From positions 11,040 through 75,039 of the forward strand of contig JAFADI010000259.1 in NCBI GenBank assembly GCA_023424965.1: DNA of 64,000 nt, written 5' to 3'. A program made the position numbers and the translations under genes. The DNA is from Bacillota bacterium. GTDB lineage: Bacteria > Bacillota > Clostridia > Acetivibrionales > JAFADI01. This document shows, in pieces, positions 8,966 to 17,260 of the stretch. Position 1 is the stretch's first letter, and every line of letters begins with the position of its first letter. The notes below the pieces were generated by a model. It was not told the origin of the DNA, searched no databases, and saw only the letters and a list, made by a program, of their open reading frames with translations.

Positions 8966-10231
8966 TTAAGCTTCACTGCGGATATAGTCGCTGGGGGTCA
9001 TGCCTGTCACCTTCTTGAATATCTGGCTGAAATACTTTACATCTCCATAGCCTACGCATTCCGATACTTCATAAATCCTGTACCTGGAATTCTTCAACAG
9101 CTCCTTTGCAATCTGGATCCGGTAATCCGTCAGGCATTCGTTAAAGGTCTTTCCCACCTCGTCCCGGAACAGGTGCATGAGATAGGACGCGCTTATGAAC
9201 AGTTCTTTGGCGGCCATCTCCACGGTAATGTCTTTTGAATAATTTTCCTTGATGTATTTAATGGCTTCCCTGATCTCCCTGCGGTAGCCGGAGGACTCGA
9301 TATCCCTGACATACACGATGCTGCTGCTGCCGGGGAGTATTTTGTGCCGGGCTGCGAGATGGGCTTCTTTATAGGCGCTGTGGGTGCATTCAATCTCAGG
9401 GCAGACGTCACTGATTCCGATGGATACCGTCCGGCCTGTGACGCTTTCAATCCTCTCCGCCAGCTCCCGGCTGCGCCTCTTGACCATTTCAAGGACGCCC
9501 TCGCCGGTCTTTATCCGGTGGAGGAGCACAATCCATTCGTCTTCGGGCTTCTCCACCACCGTCCCCATAAAGTCGGAATTCAGCAGCAGCAGTCCTGCAA
9601 TATGCCTGGTGATATTCTCCCTGACCTCGGCAAGCTCCCCGGCGGGAAAATTCCTCTGGATGAGCTGGTAGTCGTCCACTTTTATGACTACCACAAAGTT
9701 GTTGGTGGTTTCGATGGGAATGTCCAGAAACTCTATTTTCTCCAGAATGTCTTTCTTTTCCTTGATATTGCCCAGGGCCAGGTCCAGGAGGAACTGTTTT
9801 TTTATGGAGGACAGCTCATTCTTAAGCCTGCTGTAATAGTGCCGGGTGCTCCTCTCTTCCTTGATCCTGCCCACGGCTTTCTGCACCGTTTCTATCAGCT
9901 GCTCGTTGTCGATGGGTTTTAAAAGATAGGCAAAGGCTCCGTTATGGAGCGCTTTTCTCACATAATCGAATTCTTCAAAGCCGCTCAGAATGATAAATAC
10001 CGAATCCAGCCCCTGCTTCCGGACATTGTCGATAAACTCCAGGCCGTCCATCACCGGCATGCGTACGTCGGTAAGAATAATGTCCGGCCGGGTTTGGAGC
10101 GCAAGCTCAAGGCCCTGCTCCCCGTCGCTGGCCTCACCGACAACTTCTATTCCGTATTCCGACCACTGGATCGTCTCCTTTACTCCCATTCTCACAAGGT
10201 ATTCATCATCGACGAGAAGCATGGAAATCAT
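8966..10231 (-). CDS. YesN-type response regulator with AraC DNA-binding domain
   Basis: A 421-residue regulator, shorter than its neighbours by about 110 residues in the middle region. Receiver: D8-D9, phospho-acceptor D55 in ILTDVRMP, K106 in LLKPID. The C-terminal AraC domain is complete (TVEMAAKELFISASYLMHLF and VSECVGYGDVKYFSQIFKKVTG). I chose the second ATG (10231) because GGAG lies 6 bases upstream; the ATG at 10243 has no site. It is the first gene of the RR-HK-HK-RR block. A TATAAT at about 10298-10303, in the gap before it, is a candidate promoter. Confidence 0.92.
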   Translation of the reverse strand: MISMLLVDDEYLVRMGVKETIQWSEYGIEVVGEASDGEQGLELALQTRPDIILTDVRMPVMDGLEFIDNVRKQGLDSVFIILSGFEEFDYVRKALHNGAFAYLLKPIDNEQLIETVQKAVGRIKEERSTRHYYSRLKNELSSIKKQFLLDLALGNIKEKKDILEKIEFLDIPIETTNNFVVVIKVDDYQLIQRNFPAGELAEVRENITRHIAGLLLLNSDFMGTVVEKPEDEWIVLLHRIKTGEGVLEMVKRRSRELAERIESVTGRTVSIGISDVCPEIECTHSAYKEAHLAARHKILPGSSSIVYVRDIESSGYRREIREAIKYIKENYSKDITVEMAAKELFISASYLMHLFRDEVGKTFNECLTDYRIQIAKELLKNSRYRIYEVSECVGYGDVKYFSQIFKKVTGMTPSDYIRSEA

Positions 10232-10372
10232 GTTTGTCTCCATTTCCGGGGCGGGATATGCGGATTACCCCCGCCATTTATGATCATACAAATATTATAG
10301 CAGATTTTACCTTTTGCCTGCCATAGCAACTTGTTTTTATTGTATGCCGTTTCCCCGGTGAAGGAAAGGGAC

Positions 10373-12253
10373 CTATTCTGTTAAATCGTTTGTAAAACTG
10401 CTGTCCTCTATCAATAAGCTTTTCCCTGTGTGGGGTTCTTTGATGCTGATAACCCTGCCGTCCAGCGCTACAACCGGCGGATGCTCCCACTCTCCCGCAC
10501 AGCTGCCCTTACCGGTCCCCAGTACGGCACAGATGCTCAGGCTGCTGCCCTTCTCCAGACCGCCCTGCAAGGTGGGTATCCAGGTCCTGGAGTGAATAAG
10601 GTTGGTGTTGGGCTCCGCCCGGATGATCTCAGGCCCCCGCCCTCCTTTGATATCCATAATCCCGCTGACACCCCAGGGATACCTCAACACGGCACCGTTG
10701 CCCGCAGACAGAGCCCCACCGTCTCCGGGGAGGCACAAATCCTTCTCCCGTGCGATGGCAAAGCCGCCCTCTGCAGTATGGAGTTTCCTCCCCGTCTTTA
10801 TATGGTGCATCCGCACATGCCACAGGCCTGCGGGTACAACCCAGGTTCTCACCTCTACATCCTCCCAGGGCCTCCACAACGAGTATACATAATTATTTTC
10901 AACCCTGTGCTCTTCGCATTTCCGTCTGACCCTGTACAGGTTGTCACCCTCGCTCAAAGCAAGCATGGAGTCATAGGCCCCCTGCTCCAGCCCGAAATCC
11001 CCCCGGGGAACACTGAAACCGAAGATGTTGGAGTATACGAACTTCTCATATTTGGCGGCGCAGTGAACGGGCTCAAAGCCCGCATACTGCCCTGCCGTAT
11101 AGGAAAGGACGTGGCTGCCTTCCTCCTGCCTGCACACCAGCATGTAAGGATGGGACTGTACCGCTTTGTCCTCCAACTTCGGCAGCTCCTCTTCCTCTGC
11201 GGTCCAGAAGGGGTGCTCCTCTCCCAGGGCGAGGGGAAGAAAGGTTTTCATGGCCCAGTAGGGAGATCCCGGCGCATTGTACCCTTCCGCCATATTGAGG
11301 TTGGGATAGGCATAACCGATGGTCAGTATTCCCTCGCTGGAAAAAACCGGCTGCCGGAACCACCAGCGCAGGTTTCTGCTGACAATACCCTTGATCACTC
11401 CCCAGGGCAGGGCTTCCACCCCCGCAAAGGCCAGTGCTCCCCAGAAGCCGGACTGTGCGAATCTGTAAGTGAGGCTTCTTCCGAAAGGTATGGCGGAGCC
11501 ATCGGAGGCAAACCAATGGATAAAGTCCCGCGAAAAAAGTTCCGCTCTCTCCCTGTAGGTTTTTGCCCTTTGTCCGTCTTCATTTCCGGCCAATACGGCA
11601 TAAACAAGCCCGTAGTAATGCATGGCAAAGGGGCCATAGTAGTCCCTCTGCCGTGAAATCCCGTCCTGATACCAACCGCCGGAAATATAAAACTCATCCA
11701 GCCTGTTCAGGTCCTTCGTCATCCTTTCCCCGTCATAGTCCACCCCGGCTTTTTTCAGGCCAAGGTTCACCAGCACCCTGAAGAAAAGCCAGTTGCTGTC
11801 CACCACCACATGATGGTTGATCTGGTCCAGCCATGCGGCAAAGTTTTGTTTCTCCCTGTCCGTCAAGGGCTGCCATACCTTATGGGGCACCAGGCACAGG
11901 GCCAGACCCAGCACCGCCATTTCTACCATGAGCTGGTCCTTGTCCCCGACCTTCCCCCAGTACTCCTTGTGGCCGGGGTCTGTGCCGTTTCTTATACCCT
12001 CCAGGTATATGTCCCAGAGCTCGCAATCTCCCCCTCCTGCCGCAAGGGGCACCAGGCCCCACAGGGGCCTTGCAAAGGCCTCCATTTGCGCCGTAGTCCC
12101 AATGCAGTGGGTGCCCGTATCCCCGATGTGGAGCCTCGCACATCCATCGCTGTAATATTTTTTGAGGGGAAGGCAAAGCTGCCTTACCGCTTCCTGAAAG
12201 TCCTCCCGGGTTTTCAACGGATTACTGCATACAGGTAAATCAAAACCGCCCAT
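10373..12253 (-). CDS. DUF2264-domain protein, probable glycan-active enzyme
   Basis: A 626-residue soluble protein without a signal peptide. The first ~370 residues are rich in Trp, Tyr and His and read like the helical (alpha/alpha) domain of DUF2264 proteins (FYISGGWYQDGISRQRDYYGPFAMHYYG; ASDGSAIPFGRSLTYRFAQ); the rest is predicted beta-rich. From memory, DUF2264 proteins have been linked to beta-glucuronidase family GH154; I could not check this. It lies 31 bases after the GH88 gene in the GH30-GH88 operon, so a role on acidic oligosaccharides taken up by the cell fits. Intracellular location is inferred from the missing signal. Confidence 0.8.
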   Translation of the reverse strand: MGGFDLPVCSNPLKTREDFQEAVRQLCLPLKKYYSDGCARLHIGDTGTHCIGTTAQMEAFARPLWGLVPLAAGGGDCELWDIYLEGIRNGTDPGHKEYWGKVGDKDQLMVEMAVLGLALCLVPHKVWQPLTDREKQNFAAWLDQINHHVVVDSNWLFFRVLVNLGLKKAGVDYDGERMTKDLNRLDEFYISGGWYQDGISRQRDYYGPFAMHYYGLVYAVLAGNEDGQRAKTYRERAELFSRDFIHWFASDGSAIPFGRSLTYRFAQSGFWGALAFAGVEALPWGVIKGIVSRNLRWWFRQPVFSSEGILTIGYAYPNLNMAEGYNAPGSPYWAMKTFLPLALGEEHPFWTAEEEELPKLEDKAVQSHPYMLVCRQEEGSHVLSYTAGQYAGFEPVHCAAKYEKFVYSNIFGFSVPRGDFGLEQGAYDSMLALSEGDNLYRVRRKCEEHRVENNYVYSLWRPWEDVEVRTWVVPAGLWHVRMHHIKTGRKLHTAEGGFAIAREKDLCLPGDGGALSAGNGAVLRYPWGVSGIMDIKGGRGPEIIRAEPNTNLIHSRTWIPTLQGGLEKGSSLSICAVLGTGKGSCAGEWEHPPVVALDGRVISIKEPHTGKSLLIEDSSFTNDLTE

Positions 12254-12284
12254 CCTTGAATCACTCCTTCCATTTAAGTTGGTA

Positions 12285-13472
12285 CTACCAATACATCTTC
12301 CAATCCTTCACCAGCCTGACCAGTGCCTCAAAATAGTAGTAATCTCCCCAGATGTTGCATTCGTCCACGCCCTTCCCGTCAGGCTTTGAATACACGGCAT
12401 GGAGCAGTATTCCATTGGACTCGGGGCACAGGACGGAGGTGTAGTCATCCGTTAAGGATTTTATGATATGCAGTGAGGCATTTTCATAGATTCTCTTATA
12501 GACGTCGGTCAAAGGCAGGCACCTGGATATCTCCAGCAGCCCGCAGGCCGCGATTGCCGCTGCCGAGCTGTCCCTCTTCTCTCTCCCTGCGGTAAATATC
12601 AGATCCCAATAGCACACATAGTCCTCCGGCAGCCTGTTGAGGAAATAGTTGGCCAGTTTTTTCGCCAGGTCCATAAAACCGGTATCCCGGGCATAGAGAT
12701 AGCTGAGGGCAAAACCATAGATTCCCCAGGCCTGGCCCCTTGACCAGCAGGAGTCGTCGGAATATCCCTGGGCCGTCCTGCCGAACCTGGATTCACCCGT
12801 CTCCACATCCATATAAAAGGTGTGGTAGCTGGAAGCATCTTCTCGGACAATGTGCCTTGCCGCCTGGGAGGCATGGCTGTATGCCGCCTGGCGGTACTTG
12901 CTATCTCCCGTTTCTGCGGCTGCCCAGTAAAGCAGCGGCAGGTTCATGCAGCAATCGATGATCATTCTCCCTCTGTTTCCCGGATCTTTTAGATCGCCCC
13001 AGGCCTGGATGATTCCGGCCTTTGGGAAATACCGTTCCATCAGAAGGCCGGCCGCTTTCAGCGCCGTCTTTCTGGCCTCTTCATTTCCCGTCAGCTTGTA
13101 CGCCGCCACGCAGGACAGGCTGTACAGGAACCCAAGGTCGTGGGTGTCGGTGCAAATCCTGTTTTCAACGCGCTTCTTATAACTTTTCAATTGAGTCTCT
13201 GCCGTATTCCTGTATTTTTTATCTCCCGTCACCTCATAGGCCAGCCACAGCATCCCCGTCCAGAAGGAGGAGGTCCAGTCGGTATTTTCCATTGCCGGAT
13301 AAATGTTGTTCACACTGGCAGGCGCAGGATACTTGTTTTCGAACTCACCAAGGTTTCCATCAATCTTCTTCAGAATAAACTCGATTGCATTTTCACAGAA
13401 TCTTTTCGTGACCTGCGGTGCTCCCGCATAGTTTTGGGGAACTTTTATTCCCTCGTCCCTTATGTGCTTCAT
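12285..13472 (-). CDS. GH88 unsaturated glucuronyl hydrolase
   Basis: This 395-residue cytoplasmic (alpha/alpha)6-barrel enzyme should remove 4,5-unsaturated glucuronic acid from the non-reducing end of oligosaccharides produced by polysaccharide lyases. D112 (in THDLGF) and D173 (in IIDCCMNLPLL) match the two catalytic aspartates of Bacillus GL1 UGL (D88 and D149); both pairs are 61 residues apart. I chose the ATG at 13472, 8 bases after GGGGGAG; the longer reading at 13514 has no site. No lyase gene is in the window. Neighbours are GH30 upstream (beyond a hairpin) and DUF2264 31 bases downstream. Confidence 0.88.
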   Translation of the reverse strand: MKHIRDEGIKVPQNYAGAPQVTKRFCENAIEFILKKIDGNLGEFENKYPAPASVNNIYPAMENTDWTSSFWTGMLWLAYEVTGDKKYRNTAETQLKSYKKRVENRICTDTHDLGFLYSLSCVAAYKLTGNEEARKTALKAAGLLMERYFPKAGIIQAWGDLKDPGNRGRMIIDCCMNLPLLYWAAAETGDSKYRQAAYSHASQAARHIVREDASSYHTFYMDVETGESRFGRTAQGYSDDSCWSRGQAWGIYGFALSYLYARDTGFMDLAKKLANYFLNRLPEDYVCYWDLIFTAGREKRDSSAAAIAACGLLEISRCLPLTDVYKRIYENASLHIIKSLTDDYTSVLCPESNGILLHAVYSKPDGKGVDECNIWGDYYYFEALVRLVKDWKMYW

Positions 13473-13556
13473 CCTCATCTCTCCCCCATGAATTTCCCTT
13501 ACATCAAAACCCATCGCTTTTGTCCGGGCTTGCTCTGCAAATGGCCCATAAACAAA

Positions 13557-13590
13557 GGTTTGCGGCTGGAGTCATCTCCTGCCGCAAACC
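13557..13590 (-). terminator. Hairpin between GH30 and GH88 genes
   Basis: Arms GGTTTGCGGC (13557-13566) and GCCGCAAACC (13581-13590) are a perfect 10-base pair, with an inner GGAG/CTCC stem. On the minus strand TTTGTTTATG follows. It ends or weakens transcription after the GH30 gene. I see no good promoter for GH88 between the hairpin and 13472, so partial read-through is likely. Confidence 0.65.
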
Positions 13591-13631
13591 CCTTTAAACA
13601 TATTTATACGGTTTATCAAGTTTTTAAAACG

Positions 13632-15527
13632 CTAGTTGAGGATATCCACCCTGTCCGCCACATTGGTATAGCCCGTTGAACTGCCGTTCTTCGTTCCCGT
13701 GGTCCTCACCTTCAAAGTGTGCTGTCCCAAGGCCAGCCCCGGGCTGGTGTAGACAAGGGCCTGGTCCTGCCGGCTGGAGGCGTATAAATCCACATTGGTC
13801 TCCGCACCTCCGTCGATGGACACCGCCACAATGCCATGTCCTGGGGCTTTTGCAGCATACACCTTCACCTGGCTGCCATTGAAGCGGACCTGGTAATATC
13901 CGTTGGTGGTGCTGCTCCAATGATTGTCGCTGTTGTATGCACCGCTCTGTGAGCCGTAGCTCCAGGTGCCCGAGTATTCAAACTGGTTGTTTGACGTACT
14001 GGTGGTATTGTCGTTCACTGCCGTCGTTGTTCCACCGCTGTAGGTAATGCCTGAAATCACATAGGTGGTGATGGAGTTGGCATTTGCAGTGGCGGACAAT
14101 ACTTTGTTGGATATATTGATATTGGAAAGGGTTGCAAAGTTCTCGGAGGCGGAAGTCCTGTAGGCAGCCGCAGTGGCTCCCACCGCACTGAAGCCCGACA
14201 GGTTGTAGTCATAGGCCACATTGCCGGAGGTGGCGTTTCTCACCACGATGACCAGCTTGCCGTCGGTCTGGCTCATGAAGGCAATGGCGTTGGCATTGTC
14301 CACGTCGATCTGTTTGTAGCCCGGTCTGATGAATTTTGTGAACTGCTTGTAGCCGTAATATTTTTTCGTCATGTAGTAGTTCTGTCCGCCGTTGTAGTCC
14401 GCATGGATCAATCCCCAGTTTTTATTGAGGCTGATCTGGGCCTGTTCACTCTCTACGGCCTGCCACAGCACCCATCCGTGGGGCTTCAAATCCTTCATGT
14501 CCAGGATGACCCTGTTGGCCAGGTCCAGGGCGGGAACAACATCATTGTGGTTGTGGGTCCATACGTCAAAGGGATTTGCCGCACCGCTGCCGTCGATCTC
14601 AGAGGCCCAGAGCCTTTTCCCGCCGCTCGAAGCCAGGTTGTAGACCGCCGGACGGCTTGAACCTCCGCTGTAGCCGTGGGTATTGATCTGGGCGATATAG
14701 CCCTTGACGGCACTGCTGTAGGAATTGTATGAGTTTACCGTCTGGTCATAGGAATACCCGTCGGGTGCGGATATTTTTGTGCCTGTCAGCCCTTTTGCGT
14801 TGAGCTTGCTTTGCACCTCCGTCAGGATGGAAGCCTGGGCTGAATTCGAGACATGACAGCCCTCCTGGCCGCCATTGGCACCCCAAGAGCCCAGCGGCTC
14901 ATTGAGCGGCTCCAGGGTACGGAAGGTGACTCCCCAGGAATCCTTGAAGTGCTTGACCACTTCCGTGAGATAATCGGCAAAAGCAGCGTAATAAGTGCTC
15001 TTCAGGTTGTCGGAGGAACCGGTGGCAGCGCCTGAGGCACAGCCGCTGTTGGTCATCCAGTAGGGAGGCGAGTTGGAAAAGGCCTCGGCAATAAACTCCC
15101 CGGATGCGATCCTTGCTTTGGCGGCAGACAGCATCCACCGCTGGTTGGCATCCTGGGTCCAGTCATAAGCCCCGGCTTCCGTGGGCTTGTAGCCCGGCAT
15201 TTCCTTTCCGGCTCCCATGTGCTCATGGCCGGGATTCTCCCCTCCGCCGATGTTATACCTGACAATATTCAGGCCCAGACCTGCCGAGGGACTGAATATC
15301 AAATCGGCGACGGCATTCCTGTTGGTGTCGGAATACCCGCCGATAACGTTCCCCCACCAGCACAGCGAAGTTCCCCAGCCTTCCGTGGTCTGATACTGCA
15401 GTCCCGGATTGACTGTCACCGTTGTGGCGGCCGATACGGTTCCGCCCGCAAGAATGGAGGTGGCAACCATTGCAAAAACGACACACAGGCAAGCAATTTT
15501 CTTTCTATAATGTACACGTGATACCAT
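13632..15527 (-). CDS. Secreted GH30 glycoside hydrolase, endo-beta-1,6-galactanase-like, with C-terminal beta-sandwich module
   Basis: A 631-residue secreted enzyme. Residues 1-33 are a Sec signal peptide cut after VSAA. The catalytic barrel starts at EGWGTSLCWWGNVIGG (49-64), a signature I associate with GH30 subfamily 5 beta-1,6-galactanases rather than with xylanases. The acid/base is E210 (in LEPLNEP) and the nucleophile E310 (in LWASEIDG). After the barrel come a beta domain and a Thr/Asn/Ser-rich linker near 485-505. The last ~125 residues form a carbohydrate-binding-like beta sandwich (WSYGSQSGAYNSDNHWS...). There is no dockerin or SLH domain, so it is free, not cellulosomal. Its promoter carries the shared element at 15601-15638. 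Confidence 0.88.
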   Translation of the reverse strand: MVSRVHYRKKIACLCVVFAMVATSILAGGTVSAATTVTVNPGLQYQTTEGWGTSLCWWGNVIGGYSDTNRNAVADLIFSPSAGLGLNIVRYNIGGGENPGHEHMGAGKEMPGYKPTEAGAYDWTQDANQRWMLSAAKARIASGEFIAEAFSNSPPYWMTNSGCASGAATGSSDNLKSTYYAAFADYLTEVVKHFKDSWGVTFRTLEPLNEPLGSWGANGGQEGCHVSNSAQASILTEVQSKLNAKGLTGTKISAPDGYSYDQTVNSYNSYSSAVKGYIAQINTHGYSGGSSRPAVYNLASSGGKRLWASEIDGSGAANPFDVWTHNHNDVVPALDLANRVILDMKDLKPHGWVLWQAVESEQAQISLNKNWGLIHADYNGGQNYYMTKKYYGYKQFTKFIRPGYKQIDVDNANAIAFMSQTDGKLVIVVRNATSGNVAYDYNLSGFSAVGATAAAYRTSASENFATLSNINISNKVLSATANANSITTYVISGITYSGGTTTAVNDNTTSTSNNQFEYSGTWSYGSQSGAYNSDNHWSSTTNGYYQVRFNGSQVKVYAAKAPGHGIVAVSIDGGAETNVDLYASSRQDQALVYTSPGLALGQHTLKVRTTGTKNGSSTGYTNVADRVDILN

Positions 15528-15575
15528 TTTACCTTCCCCCTTTTTGTTTTTTATTTATTGCTCCCTAAAGTAAAA

Positions 15576-15638
15576 TCTATAATAAAAACAAGGGGATTGA
15601 AATGAACAATAATGACTTGCGTGTTACTTTTCATTACA
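15576..15638 (-). promoter_or_regulatory. GH30 promoter with phased-repeat operator
   Basis: Bases 15601-15638 match 22590-22627 upstream of the importer operon without gaps (28 of 38 identical, including AATGAAC and TGCGTGTTACTT). Within it, ATGAC, GTTAC and ATTAC recur at 11- and 10-base steps, the helical spacing expected for an AraC-type dimer. On the minus strand a -10-like TATAGA (15581-15576) lies about 20 bases downstream and the -35 position is poor (CATTTC). This is the layout of an activator site overlapping the -35. The likely binder is the response regulator 15665-17257. Confidence 0.6.
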
Positions 15639-15664
15639 AATTAAAAGAGATTGTCCGAAAGGTC

Positions 15665-17257
15665 TCAAAGACTGCCGGAGCCCTGCTTCCGTATTTCGCC
15701 GGTGGTTTTTCCGGTGGCTTTTTTATACAGCCTGTAGAAATAGCTGACATTCTCAAAGCCTACGGCCTTGGAGATTTCCACTGCGGTGAGCTCCGTCTCC
15801 GTCATAAGCGCCGTAGCCCTTTCAAGCCTGATTTTCAGAATGTATTCGGAGAAGCTGATTCCCACCTGGTTCTTGAACAACCTGCTGAAATAGCTGCTGT
15901 TCATATTTACATATTCCGCCATCGCCTCACAGGTAATATTGGATTCCAGGTTTTTTTCAATATAGTCCAGGACTTTATTGATCTCCTTTCGATAGGAAGT
16001 ATCCGTTATGCCTGTAAGCTTCTCGTAGAAACCGCCAAGGGCGGAGGAAAAAACCTCTTTATAATTATCAAAGGTGTCGCCGTCAAGGTTGAAGTCTTCA
16101 AGAAATATTCCCTTTTTGTTGGCAAGGGATTGGATGTCGGCTTCAATTTTCCTGAAAATCTTTCGTACGGAGTCCGGATTGTATAAGTTGGATTCAATTG
16201 CGCCAAAAAACCTTCTGGTGCATCTGGCCAAGCTGTCCTTCTCCGCACTGATAACCGCGGTTTTCAGCTCATTAATAAAGAATTCGTACAGTTGCTCCAT
16301 GCCCTCGTTTTTAAATGCAATCCTCTCTTTTGTAATGAATCCCTTCCCCCTGTAAAAATAGCTCTCCCTCAACAGTTTCACCCCTGAAACGGCGGATTCC
16401 AGAAGCTTTATATCACCATACACACCGCTGATGCACGCAGATACCTGGACCTTTAATATGCGGTAAATATTCTTTTGGAGTTCCAGGACACAATCGATCA
16501 ATTTCTGTTTTATCGTCCGGTCGGAGGAGTTGTCACCGGTTATGATGGCATACTCGGCCTCTGAAAGGCAAAAGCAGCTTATTTCCCCTTTGTCCCGGAA
16601 GATGTCTTCAAGGATGTTTTGTACGGCAAAACTCAACAGGGAGTTCTCTTTTATGGCGCACGCCTTCATTGCGTACCGGAAATTGTCGATAAAAACTCCC
16701 ACGACCCTGTATGGGCCGTCCGGCAGCTGTATGCCCAGGACCTGTGCTTTGTTATGGATCTCTTCCTGTTTCGAATACTTGTTTGCCAGGATATCCTTGA
16801 TCAATTTTTCCTTTAATACGCACCGGTTCAGGTTCAGCTCCCTGTTGACACGGTTTATGACCTCATTCCGGTTCATTTCCTTTTCTATTTTCTCTCTCAC
16901 TTTCAGCATTGTTTTGACCAGCTCTTCACTGGTGAGCATATATTTGACAAGGTAAAAGTCGGCCTCCAGTTCAATGGCCTCCCTGGCAAAGTTGAAATCC
17001 TGGTGGCAGGTCAATATAACGGATTTCACATGGGGCTTGAACTTCTTTACCTCCCTCAGCAATTCCAGGCCGTCCATGGAGGGCATCGTTATATCGGTAA
17101 GAATTACGTGAGGGTCTTTCTGCTTTGCCAGGCCCAGGGCATCCAGGCCGTTGTCCGCCTGCCCCACGATTTCAAAGCCGTGCTTTTCCCAGTCGATAAT
17201 GTTTTTAAGGCCGTTGAGCATTTCCACGTCATCGTCAACAATGATTACTCTTATCAT
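15665..17257 (-). CDS. YesN-type response regulator with AraC DNA-binding domain
   Basis: A 530-residue regulator. Receiver: acidic run D8-D10, phospho-acceptor D55 in ILTDITMP, K105 in LVKYML. A long linker of about 290 residues precedes the C-terminal AraC domain (TCEAMAEYVNMNSSYFSRLFK and ISKAVGFENVSYFYRLYKKATG). RBS GGAGG lies 9 bases before the ATG. It starts 3 bases after the kinase 17261-19006 and is surely its partner. The GH30 gene follows 137 bases downstream. It lies between two promoters that share a phased-repeat element, so it is the best candidate activator of both. Confidence 0.93.
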   Translation of the reverse strand: MIRVIIVDDDVEMLNGLKNIIDWEKHGFEIVGQADNGLDALGLAKQKDPHVILTDITMPSMDGLELLREVKKFKPHVKSVILTCHQDFNFAREAIELEADFYLVKYMLTSEELVKTMLKVREKIEKEMNRNEVINRVNRELNLNRCVLKEKLIKDILANKYSKQEEIHNKAQVLGIQLPDGPYRVVGVFIDNFRYAMKACAIKENSLLSFAVQNILEDIFRDKGEISCFCLSEAEYAIITGDNSSDRTIKQKLIDCVLELQKNIYRILKVQVSACISGVYGDIKLLESAVSGVKLLRESYFYRGKGFITKERIAFKNEGMEQLYEFFINELKTAVISAEKDSLARCTRRFFGAIESNLYNPDSVRKIFRKIEADIQSLANKKGIFLEDFNLDGDTFDNYKEVFSSALGGFYEKLTGITDTSYRKEINKVLDYIEKNLESNITCEAMAEYVNMNSSYFSRLFKNQVGISFSEYILKIRLERATALMTETELTAVEISKAVGFENVSYFYRLYKKATGKTTGEIRKQGSGSL

Positions 17258-17260
17258 CTT

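Noticed and set aside
10430..11656. Long plus-strand open frame (408 codons) opposite the DUF2264 gene
   Set aside because: It has no ribosome site, no recognisable domain and unusual Pro/Arg/Cys-rich composition; the minus-strand frame is a clear protein family member in an operon.
13632..15527. Cellulosomal enzyme (dockerin) or cell-wall-anchored enzyme
   Set aside because: The C-terminus shows no paired Ca-binding dockerin repeats, SLH or LPXTG motif.
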